NCBI GenBank assembly: GCA_003242195.1
Contig: QGUQ01000091.1
Location: forward strand, 1 to 7,204
DNA: 7,204 nt
Reading direction: 5' to 3'
Origin: Bacillota bacterium
Lineage (GTDB): Bacteria > Bacillota > Sulfobacillia > Thermaerobacterales > Thermaerobacteraceae
The position numbers and the translations under genes were made by a program. Every line of letters starts with the position of its first letter. Position 1 is the stretch's first letter. Below, one piece after another: positions 1 to 6,183 of the stretch. Under the pieces are notes generated by a model that was not told the DNA's origin, did not search any database, and was given only the letters and a program-made list of their open reading frames with translations.

Positions 1-1431
1 CCGCAGCCGTTGTTCGATGGCGTAGGCGACCCGCAGGACGGTGACCTCGTCAAAGGGGCGCCCGATCACCTGGAGACCGACGGGCAGGCCGCCGGCGAAG
101 CCACACGGGACGGAGATCGCCGGCAAGCCGGCCATGTTGACGGGCAGCGTGCAGATGTCCGCGGTGTACATGGCCAGCGGGTCGTGGAGGCGGGCTCCCA
201 ACTCGAAGGCCACCGTTGGCGCCGTGGGCGCGATCAGCACATCGAAGTGCTGGAAGCAGCGGTCAAAGTCCTGCTTGATGAGCCGCCGGACCTGCAAGGC
301 CTTGCGGTAGTAGGCGTCATAGTAGCCCGATCGCAGGGCGAAGGTGCCCAGCAGAATGCGCCGCTTGACCTCGGGACCGAAGTGCTGCCGGGTCCGCAGG
401 TACATCTCGTCCAGGCGCTCGCCCTCCACCCGCAGGCCGTAGCGCACCCCGTCATAGCGGGCAAGGTTGGACGAGGCCTCCGCCGTGGCCACCAAGTAGT
501 ACGCGGGCAGCGCGTGCTCGACGCTGGGCAGCGATGTCTCCTCCGCCAGGGCGCCATCGCCGGTGAGCTGCCGGACCGCGGCCAGCACCGCCTCCCGCAC
601 GGGTTCCTCCACCGCCGGGCCGAAGAATTCCTTGGGCAAGCCGATGCGGAGCCCGCTCACCTCCGCCGATAGCAGGCTCCGGTAGTCGGGAACCTCCACG
701 GGCGCCGAGGTGGAGTCCGCCGGATCGTGCCCGGCGATGGCCTGCAGAACCAGCGCGCAGTCGGTTACGTCCCGGGTCAGGGGCCCGATCTGGTCCAGGG
801 ACGAGGCGAAGGCGATCAGCCCGTACCGCGACACCCGCCCGTAGGTGGGCTTGAGCCCCACCACGCCGCAGAAGGCAGCGGGCTGGCGAACGGAACCCCC
901 GGTGTCGGAACCCAGGGCCGCCACCGCCTCGCCGGCGGCCACGGCGGCCGCCGAGCCGCCGCTGGAGCCGCCGGGCACCCGGCCCGGGTCCCAGGGGTTG
1001 CGGGTGATGCCGTACGCGGAGGTCTCCGTGGAGGAGCCCATGGCGAACTCGTCCATGTTGGTCTTGCCCAGGACGACGGCGCCCGCCTGCCGCAGCCGCT
1101 CCACCGCCGTGGCCGTGTAGGGAGGCCGGTATCCCTCCAGCATCCGCGACGCGGCGGTGGTGGGCACGCCGCGGACGCACAGGTTGTCCTTGATGGCCAC
1201 GGGGATGCCGGCCAGGGGCCCCAGCGGCTCGCCCCGCCGGCGGCGAGCATCGATCTGCTCGGCCTCCGCCAGGGCGCTGTCAGCCGTCACCGCCAGGTAG
1301 GCACCGATGGTACCGTCCAGTTCCTCGATGCGATCCAGGAAGTGCTGCGTGAGCTCGCGGGCGCTGATCTCGCCCGCGGCCAGCCGCTCCGCCAGCCGGT
1401 GGGCGGGGGTGAAGACCAGTTCTTCCATCAT
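1..1431 (-). CDS. gatA: Glutamyl-tRNA(Gln)/aspartyl-tRNA(Asn) amidotransferase subunit A, C-terminal end cut off by the window
   Basis: GatA is the amidase subunit of the cytoplasmic GatCAB complex. It hydrolyses glutamine, and the ammonia is passed to GatB to convert mischarged Glu-tRNA(Gln) or Asp-tRNA(Asn) to the amidated form. The reading frame is open from the ATG at 1431 to the window edge, giving 477 codons with no stop. The family is about 485-490 residues, so only a short tail is missing. The amidase Ser-cisSer-Lys triad is visible: Lys81 in AIKDN, Ser156 in the GGSSGGS glycine/serine loop and Ser180 in SDTGGSVRQP. The spacing matches GatA of known structure. The family block VGLKPTYGRVSRYG follows at about 191-204, and the C-terminal region contains DPLAMYTADI and LPVGLQVIG. 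The start overlaps the gatC stop as ATGA, with a second in-frame ATG right behind it. The local Shine-Dalgarno is weak (GGGTG), so translation is probably coupled to gatC. I see no frameshift. Confidence 0.97.
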   Translation of the reverse strand, partial: MMEELVFTPAHRLAERLAAGEISARELTQHFLDRIEELDGTIGAYLAVTADSALAEAEQIDARRRRGEPLGPLAGIPVAIKDNLCVRGVPTTAASRMLEGYRPPYTATAVERLRQAGAVVLGKTNMDEFAMGSSTETSAYGITRNPWDPGRVPGGSSGGSAAAVAAGEAVAALGSDTGGSVRQPAAFCGVVGLKPTYGRVSRYGLIAFASSLDQIGPLTRDVTDCALVLQAIAGHDPADSTSAPVEVPDYRSLLSAEVSGLRIGLPKEFFGPAVEEPVREAVLAAVRQLTGDGALAEETSLPSVEHALPAYYLVATAEASSNLARYDGVRYGLRVEGERLDEMYLRTRQHFGPEVKRRILLGTFALRSGYYDAYYRKALQVRRLIKQDFDRCFQHFDVLIAPTAPTVAFELGARLHDPLAMYTADICTLPVNMAGLPAISVPCGFAGGLPVGLQVIGRPFDEVTVLRVAYAIEQRLR

Positions 1432-1721
1432 TCGATCACCCGGGGGACGCGCAGGAATTCGCCGTTGCGATCGGGGGCCGCCGCCAGCAGCTCGTCGCGG
1501 CCCGCGGCGGAACGCGGGTCGTCCGGTCGCGTCACGTTGGTCAGATCGAGAAGCACGTGGGCCAGGGGCTCGACGCCGGAGGTGTCCACCTGGCTCAGTT
1601 GCTCCATCGCCTCCACGATCCGCCCCAGCTGACGGGCCAGGGTCTCCTCCTCCGACGGGTCCAGGCCAAGGCGCGCCAGCTCGGCGATGCGCCGGACCTC
1701 ATCCCGCGTGATGTCCGCCAT
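1428..1721 (-). CDS. gatC: Glutamyl-tRNA(Gln)/aspartyl-tRNA(Asn) amidotransferase subunit C
   Basis: GatC is the small, non-catalytic subunit of GatCAB. In known structures it wraps around the GatA-GatB interface and stabilises GatA. The product is 97 residues, the usual size of the family. It begins with the typical helix (DEVRRIAELARLGLDPSEE) and continues with the LGRIVEAMEQLSQVDTSGVEP block at about 32-52. It ends with the DELLAAAPDRNGEFLRVPRVIE tail, which matches the family's conserved end (D-LL-NAP--E-G-F-VP-VIE). The ATG at 1721 has a strong AGGAGG Shine-Dalgarno at 1731-1736, 9 nt upstream, which runs into further G residues. This is the first gene of the operon. Its stop codon overlaps the gatA start by 4 nt, and a promoter and a hairpin leader lie upstream. 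Confidence 0.96.
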   Translation of the reverse strand: MADITRDEVRRIAELARLGLDPSEEETLARQLGRIVEAMEQLSQVDTSGVEPLAHVLLDLTNVTRPDDPRSAAGRDELLAAAPDRNGEFLRVPRVIE

Positions 1722-1779
1722 GCTCAGCCCCCTCCTGCCTCACGTCATGGTTTTTCCGCGGTTCGGTGGCGGATTCCCC

Positions 1780-1803
1780 ATGGGTCCTCGCTATGGGACC
1801 CAT
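1780..1803 (-). promoter_or_regulatory. Hairpin in the gatC 5' leader
   Basis: Two perfectly complementary arms of 8 nt (ATGGGTCC and GGACCCAT) enclose an 8-nt loop. They lie between the predicted gatC transcription start and its ribosome binding site. No T-tract follows, so this is not an intrinsic terminator. It could be an RNA stability or control element, or simply a stem without a role. The dyad is seen directly; any function is inference. Confidence 0.5.
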
Positions 1804-1818
1804 CCTCAGGACGTGCCC

Positions 1819-1827
1819 ATTATATCA
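1819..1827 (-). promoter_or_regulatory. Extended -10 promoter for gatCA
   Basis: The minus strand reads TGATATAAT, a consensus TATAAT with the TG of an extended -10 element at the correct spacing. There is no recognisable TTGACA at 16-18 bp upstream, where the sequence is G+C-rich, which fits an extended -10 promoter that does not depend on a -35 box. Transcription would start near 1812, giving a leader of about 90 nt before the gatC ATG. In such G+C-rich DNA this A+T island stands out. Confidence 0.7.
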
Positions 1828-1925
1828 AGTTTCCAGCCGCGAGCCCGCAGCGGGCCGGCCGGAAGGCGGCCCCTGGCGGTCGCCGGCCGGAGCCGGACCG
1901 GGGGAGCCATCCGGGGACCCCGGCC

Positions 1926-2891
1926 CTATGCCCGGGTGGTACCTGGCGAGACGGTGTGCCGCGCTGCGCTATCCGCCCGCCGGAAGTAGGCGGCGAGGAG
2001 GGCACCGGAGATGTTGTGCCACACGCTGAAGATGGCGCTGGGCACGGCCGCCAGCGGCGTGAAGTGCGCGGTGGCCAGGGCAGCCCCGAGACCCGAGTTC
2101 TGCATGCCCACCTCGATGGCCACCGCCTTGCACTGGTTGAAGCCGAGACCGCCCAGGCGCGCCACGGCATAACCCAGCAGGTAGCCCAGGGCGTTGTGGA
2201 GGGCGACCACCAGGAAGATCATGGCGCCGCTGGTCGCCAGCCTCGGCTGGTTGGCGGCGACGACGCCGGCAACGATGGCGACGATGGCGGCCACGGACAC
2301 CAGAGGAAGCGCCGCCACCGCGGCCTCCGCCTGGCGCTTGAAGAGCCCTTTCACCACCAGGCCGAGGACGATGGGGACGATGACCACGTTGACGATGGAC
2401 CAGAAGAGGGCGCCGGCGTCGACGGGGATCCATTCCCGCGCCAGGAGCAGCATCAGGGCCGGGGTCACGACGGGAGCCAGCAGCGTCGTGCAGCTCGTCA
2501 TCGTCACCGAAAGGGGCACGTCGCCGCGGGCCAGGTACGTCATCACGTTGGAGGCCGTCCCACCGGGGCACGAGCCAACCAGGATCACGCCCACGGCCAC
2601 CTCGGGGGGAAGCCGCAACCCCTTGGCCAAAGCGAGGGCCAGTAACGGCATGATGGTGTACTGGACCACGACGCCAAGGAGCACGTCCCTGGGCCTCTTC
2701 AGCACCTCCCGGAAATCGGCGGCCGAGAGGGTCAGCCCCATCCCGAACATGACGATGCCCAGCAGGGGCACGACATGGCGGGCCAGCGGCGCCAGTTGCG
2801 CGGGAAACAGGTAGCCCGCCACCGCAGCCAGTGCGATCCAGGCAGCAAAGGTGTTCCCGACGAAACGGCTGATCCTTGCCACCGCGTTCAT
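1926..2891 (-). CDS. Bile acid:sodium symporter (BASS) family transporter
   Basis: This is a secondary transporter of the inner membrane expected to couple uptake of an organic anion to Na+. The product is 321 residues, in line with bacterial members, and is almost entirely hydrophobic segments (about ten) between short loops. Family motifs are present: GSCPGGTASNVMTYLARGD at 106-124 and EVGMQNSGLG at 260-269. Residues at the Na+ sites of the Neisseria ASBT structure, as I recall them, are all conserved with the same numbering: Gln77, Ser114, Asn115, Ser128, Thr132, Glu260 and Gln264. The substrate is not deducible. Bile acids are unlikely in a free-living organism, and the family includes carriers of pantoate-like and other small organic acids. 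I chose the ATG at 2891, which has GAGGG and GGAGGT just upstream. An in-frame GTG at 2987 would add 32 basic, low-complexity residues that do not fit the family. The gene stands alone between a terminator and the gatC promoter. The last 18 or so residues form a hydrophilic tail. Confidence 0.93.
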   Translation of the reverse strand: MNAVARISRFVGNTFAAWIALAAVAGYLFPAQLAPLARHVVPLLGIVMFGMGLTLSAADFREVLKRPRDVLLGVVVQYTIMPLLALALAKGLRLPPEVAVGVILVGSCPGGTASNVMTYLARGDVPLSVTMTSCTTLLAPVVTPALMLLLAREWIPVDAGALFWSIVNVVIVPIVLGLVVKGLFKRQAEAAVAALPLVSVAAIVAIVAGVVAANQPRLATSGAMIFLVVALHNALGYLLGYAVARLGGLGFNQCKAVAIEVGMQNSGLGAALATAHFTPLAAVPSAIFSVWHNISGALLAAYFRRADSAARHTVSPGTTRA

Positions 2892-3031
2892 CGACCCTCT
2901 GCACCTCCGTTGCCGTCTTGCGGGACGTACGAAGGAACGAAGGAAGGAGCCGTGCGGCGCCTGGGCCTTTGTCCGACTGAGTACCACGGTGGCTACGGGT
3001 TTCCTGCCGCCCGTGATCTGCGATGGGCCGG
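2892..3031 (-). other. Upstream region of the BASS transporter gene
   Basis: About 140 nt lie between the opp terminator and the transporter start codon. I find no convincing -10/-35 pair on the minus strand, although the gene must have its own promoter if the terminator is efficient. Visible structure includes a tandem 8-bp repeat at 2930-2945 (CGAAGGAA twice on the plus strand). There is an imperfect dyad at 2981-2996 centred on CCACgGTGG. Two alternative 5-bp pairings share one strand: 2985-2989 with 3011-3015, or 2995-2999 with 3010-3014. No known riboswitch class is recognised. Confidence 0.4.
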
Positions 3032-3067
3032 AAAAACATCATGCGGGCCCCCCGCGGGGCCCGCATG
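3032..3067 (-). terminator. Rho-independent terminator of the opp operon
   Basis: A perfect 12-bp G+C-rich stem (3040-3051 with 3056-3067) with a 4-nt loop is followed on the minus strand by ATG and then five T residues (3036-3032). It lies about 77 nt after the oppF stop codon. On the plus strand no T-tract follows, so it should act only on minus-strand transcription. It separates the opp operon from the BASS transporter gene. Confidence 0.9.
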
Positions 3068-3143
3068 CGTCTGAACCGTGGTCTTTGATTCCGGATGTCG
3101 TACTCGACCGACGCCGAGAACGGAGCCGGCACGGCGGGGCGCC

Positions 3144-4181
3144 TCACGCAGCCCCGTTGGGCGATACAAGGTGGCAGGCGACCCAGTGGCCTGGAGCGAC
3201 CTCCTGCAGCTCGGGCCGCGCCTCGAAGCAGATCTTCTCCGCCAGCGGGCAGCGCGTGTTAAAGGGGCAGCCCTGCGGCGGGTTCAATGGGCTGGGCACG
3301 TCACCCTTGAGGACGATGCGCTCGCGCGTCCGCTCCACCCGGGGATCGGGGATCGGTACGGCGGACAGTAGCGCCTGGGTGTAGGGGTGCTGCGGGTGCT
3401 GGTAGAGCTCGTCGCTCTCCGCCAGTTCCATGATCTTACCCAGGTACATGACCGCCACGCGGTCGCTGATGTGCTTGACCATCGACAGGTCGTGGGCGAT
3501 GAAGATATAAGTCAGCCCGAACTTCTCCTGCAGATCGGTCATCAGGTTGACGATCTGGGCCTGGATGGACACGTCCAGGGCCGAGATCGGCTCGTCGGCG
3601 ATGATGAACTCGGGCTTCACCGCCAGTGCCCGGGCGATACCGATGCGCTGCCGCTGGCCTCCCGAGAACTCGTGGGGAAAGCGGTTGGCGTGTTCCCGGT
3701 TCAGGCCCACCAGGTTGAGCAGCTCGTGGATGCGCTCGGTCCGCTCCTTACGGCTCTCGTACAGGCCGTGCAGGTCCAGGGCCTCGCCGATGATCTCCGA
3801 CACCAGCATACGGGGGTTGAGGGACGCGTAGGGGTCCTGGAAGATCATCTGGGCCCGCCGCCGGAACCGCATGAGGTCCGGACCCGACAGCTTGTGGACG
3901 TCCTGGCCGTCAAAGAGCACGGTGCCGCCCGTGGGCTCGTACAGGCGGATGATGGTGCGGCCGACGGTGGATTTGCCGCAGCCGGACTCACCCACCAGGC
4001 CCAGGACCTCCCCCCGCCGGATCTGGAAGGAGACGCCGTCCACGGCCTTCAGCACGGCGCCCCGCCCGACGTCGAAGTACCGCTTCAGGTCACGGACCTC
4101 CACCAGAGGCCGCTCACCATTGGCCTGCCCGGCGTCGGCGCGACGCTCCTCGATCACCGCGCCCCCAGCCGTGTTGCTCAT
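3144..4181 (-). CDS. oppF: Oligopeptide/dipeptide ABC transporter ATP-binding protein (OppF type)
   Basis: This is one of the two ATPases that power peptide import, acting on the cytoplasmic face of the OppB-OppC permease pair. The product is 345 residues. Nucleotide-binding motifs appear in order: Walker A GESGCGKST at 64-72, Q-loop Gln115 in IFQDP, signature SGGQR at 173-177, Walker B FIIADE at 192-197, D-loop SALD at 200-203 and H-loop His230. The C-terminal oligopeptide/dipeptide domain contains HPYTQALLSAVP (265-276). Cysteines 305, 311, 318 and 336 have spacing C-x5-C-x6-C-x17-C, the motif that holds a [4Fe-4S] cluster in related peptide-transporter ATPases. The first 25 or so residues are a polar extension before the ABC fold. 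The ATG lies 3 nt after the oppD stop, with an AGGGGGG stretch upstream, so the two are co-translated. This is the last gene of the operon, and a strong terminator follows. Peptides are the likely substrate, but related systems import nickel or sugars' oligomers. Confidence 0.94.
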   Translation of the reverse strand: MSNTAGGAVIEERRADAGQANGERPLVEVRDLKRYFDVGRGAVLKAVDGVSFQIRRGEVLGLVGESGCGKSTVGRTIIRLYEPTGGTVLFDGQDVHKLSGPDLMRFRRRAQMIFQDPYASLNPRMLVSEIIGEALDLHGLYESRKERTERIHELLNLVGLNREHANRFPHEFSGGQRQRIGIARALAVKPEFIIADEPISALDVSIQAQIVNLMTDLQEKFGLTYIFIAHDLSMVKHISDRVAVMYLGKIMELAESDELYQHPQHPYTQALLSAVPIPDPRVERTRERIVLKGDVPSPLNPPQGCPFNTRCPLAEKICFEARPELQEVAPGHWVACHLVSPNGAA

Positions 4182-4184
4182 CCC

Positions 4185-5195
4185 TCATGCCCCCCTTTCC
4201 TCGGCGTTGAGCCCGACCGCCGGCGCGTAAGGATGGTGCAACCAGCACCTGGCCGGATGGCCCGGCCGGATCTCCTGCATTTCGGGTTCGTACATCTGGC
4301 AGACCTTCATGGCGTAACGACAGCGCGGGGCAAAGGCGCAGCCCGGTGGCGGTGCGAAGAGATCCGGCGGCGTCCCTGGGATCGCCTGCAGCCGGTCACG
4401 GCGGTCATCCAGCCGCGGGATCGATTGAAGCAGGGCCTCGGTGTACGGGTGCTTCGGGTGGTAGAAGATCTCGTCGGGCGTCCCCTGCTCCACGATCTGC
4501 CCCGCGTACATCACCGCGATCCGGTCCGCCATGCGCGCCACCACACCCAGGTCGTGGGTGATCAGAATGATCGCCGTGCCCAGGCGCCGCTTGAGATCCT
4601 GCATGAGTTCCAGGATCTGCGCCTGAATGGTCACATCCAGGGCGGTGGTCGGTTCGTCGGCGATGAGCAGCGCCGGGCTGCACGCCAGGGCGATGGCGAT
4701 CATCGCCCGCTGCCGCATGCCGCCCGAGAACTGGTGGGGGTACTGGCGGACGCGGTCCTCCGGGTTCGGGATCCCCACCAGCTTGAGCAGTTCCACCGCC
4801 CGGTCCATGGCCTGGGCCGGGCTGAGTCCCTGATGCTTGATCAGCGGCTCGGCGATCTGGCGGCCGACGGTCATCGTCGGGTTCAGGGAGGTCATGGGGT
4901 CCTGGAAGATCATACCCATGTACCGCCCGCGGATCTTCTGCATCTCGCGCTCCGGCAGGCGGGTGATCTCCTTGCCCTGGAACCGGATGGACCCGCTGAC
5001 GATCCGTCCCGGCGGCATGGGAATCAGGCGCATGATGGTCTGGGCGGTGACCGACTTGCCGGAACCCGACTCTCCGACGATGGCCAGCGTCTCGCCCCTA
5101 CCCAGCTCGAAGGAGACGCCCCGGACCGCCTGCACCTCGCCGCCATGGGTACGGAAGTGCACACGCAGGTCCTGGACCTGCAGCACAGGTTCCAT
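4185..5195 (-). CDS. oppD: Oligopeptide/dipeptide ABC transporter ATP-binding protein (OppD type)
   Basis: This is the second ATPase of the importer, expected to form a heterodimer with the oppF product. The product is 336 residues. Visible motifs are Walker A GESGSGKS at 41-48, Q-loop Gln98 in IFQDPMTSLNP, signature SGGMR at 157-161, Walker B LLIADE at 176-181 and H-loop His214 in LITH. The C-terminal part has HPYTEALLQSIPRLD (249-263). The QDPMTSLNP and SGGMRQR forms are typical of OppD/DppD, whereas the neighbour has QDPYASLNP and SGGQRQR, typical of OppF/DppF. Cysteines 286, 292, 299 and 317 show C-x5-C-x6-C-x17-C, the same spacing as in OppF, predicting a [4Fe-4S] cluster. The ATG lies 14 nt after the oppC stop, with AAGGGG as its Shine-Dalgarno. 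Both ATP sites look competent, since no key residue is missing in either subunit. Confidence 0.95.
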   Translation of the reverse strand: MEPVLQVQDLRVHFRTHGGEVQAVRGVSFELGRGETLAIVGESGSGKSVTAQTIMRLIPMPPGRIVSGSIRFQGKEITRLPEREMQKIRGRYMGMIFQDPMTSLNPTMTVGRQIAEPLIKHQGLSPAQAMDRAVELLKLVGIPNPEDRVRQYPHQFSGGMRQRAMIAIALACSPALLIADEPTTALDVTIQAQILELMQDLKRRLGTAIILITHDLGVVARMADRIAVMYAGQIVEQGTPDEIFYHPKHPYTEALLQSIPRLDDRRDRLQAIPGTPPDLFAPPPGCAFAPRCRYAMKVCQMYEPEMQEIRPGHPARCWLHHPYAPAVGLNAEERGA

Positions 5196-5209
5196 CAGGT
5201 CGCCCCTTT

Positions 5210-6178
5210 CTACTTGCGGAGTCGAGGATCGAGCGCGTCGCGCAACCCGTCACCGACCACGTTGAAACCGAACATGGCGATGCTGATGGCCGCCGCCGGG
5301 AAGAAGAACTGCCACGGGTAGGTGCGGATCAGCTTGTACCCGTCGTTGATCATCGTTCCCCAGCTTGCCAGGGGGACCGGTACCCCGAGACCGATGTAGC
5401 TCAGGAAGGCCTCGCCGAAGATGGCCTGGGGAACGGTCAAGGTCAGGACGACCAGGACCGGACCCATGGCATTGGGTACCAGATGGCGGAAGATCAGCCG
5501 CCGGGCACCCGCACCCAGGACCCGAGCGGCCAGCACGAACTCCTGCTCCCGCAATTGGAGGAACTGGCCGCGTACGACGCGCGCCATGCCGGCCCAGCCG
5601 GTAATGCCCATGGCGACGATGATGGCCTTGATCCCCGGCTCCATCACGACCAGCAAGAGAATCACCACGATGAGGCTGGGGATGCCGTAGAGCACATCGA
5701 CGATCCGCATCATGATCTCGTCCACGCGCCCACCGGCATAACCGGCGATGCCCCCGTAGATCACGCCGATCACCAGGTCGATCAGCGCCGCCATGATGCC
5801 GATGAACAGAGAGATGCGGCCGCCGACCCACACACGGGTGAAGATGTCGCGCCCGAGCTGGTCCGTACCGAACCAGTATTCCGCGGAAGGCGGTTTATTG
5901 ATATTGGCGTAGTCCTGGTGGTCAAAGGTCTTCCCACCGAAATGGAACGAGATCACCGGACCGAAGATGGAACCGAGAGCCAGTATGATCAGTAGGACCA
6001 GCCCGAACATGGCCAGGCGGTTCTTGCGGAACCGGAGCCATGCGTCGCGCCAATAGCTGACGCTGGGCCGGTGGATGGCCTCTGCGGCCCCCGCCGCCAC
6101 CGTTGCGGGCTCAAACAACTCCCGCGAGAGCTCCCGTGCCGCCCCGGGCACCGCCTGGAACTGTGGCTCTATTGCCAC
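5210..6178 (-). CDS. oppC: Oligopeptide ABC transporter permease (OppC type)
   Basis: This inner-membrane permease is expected to pair with OppB to form the translocation path. From the chosen start the product is 322 residues: a polar N-terminal arm of about 40 residues, then the OppC_N-type first membrane helix (about 56-77). An extracytoplasmic loop carries the family stretch PPSAEYWFGTDQLGRDIFTRVW (about 96-117). Five more hydrophobic segments follow. The cytoplasmic EAA coupling loop, which docks on the ATPases, spans about 211-240 (EQEFVLAARVLGAG through RHLVPNAMGP). The end VVGDGLRDALDPRLRK is typical of the family. The upstream in-frame GTG at 6187 overlaps the oppB stop, but the perfect AGGAGGTG Shine-Dalgarno at 6185-6192 would then cover the start codon. 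The GTG at 6178 sits 6 nt after that site, so it is preferred; the difference is 3 residues. Confidence 0.94.
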   Translation of the reverse strand: MAIEPQFQAVPGAARELSRELFEPATVAAGAAEAIHRPSVSYWRDAWLRFRKNRLAMFGLVLLIILALGSIFGPVISFHFGGKTFDHQDYANINKPPSAEYWFGTDQLGRDIFTRVWVGGRISLFIGIMAALIDLVIGVIYGGIAGYAGGRVDEIMMRIVDVLYGIPSLIVVILLLVVMEPGIKAIIVAMGITGWAGMARVVRGQFLQLREQEFVLAARVLGAGARRLIFRHLVPNAMGPVLVVLTLTVPQAIFGEAFLSYIGLGVPVPLASWGTMINDGYKLIRTYPWQFFFPAAAISIAMFGFNVVGDGLRDALDPRLRK

Positions 6179-6183
6179 GGTCT

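Noticed and set aside
10..1632. Several long frames on the plus strand and in other minus frames across gatA
   Set aside because: GatA is continuous in one frame through all 477 codons with its catalytic triad. The rest are shadow frames.
1722..1818. T-box riboswitch in front of gatC
   Set aside because: An ACCGCGG stretch recalls part of the T-box sequence, but the preceding TGGN is absent, the leader is only about 90 nt, and there is no terminator/antiterminator pair.
1557..2645. A 362-codon open frame on the plus strand
   Set aside because: It crosses gatC, the intergenic region and the BASS gene in antisense, and its translation is low-complexity and charged. No plausible ribosome site or family was seen.
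2892..2987. N-terminal extension of the BASS protein from a GTG at 2987
   Set aside because: The added 32 residues are basic and unlike the family, and the ATG at 2891 has its own Shine-Dalgarno and gives the normal family length.
3032..3067. Bidirectional terminator
   Set aside because: The stem is followed by T residues only in the minus direction, and no plus-strand gene is present to need it.
3387..5321. A 644-codon open frame on the plus strand
   Set aside because: It runs antisense through oppF and oppD, which have full motif sets. Its translation is rich in His, Asp, Gln and Arg with no recognisable fold. It is a by-product of high G+C codon use on the other strand.
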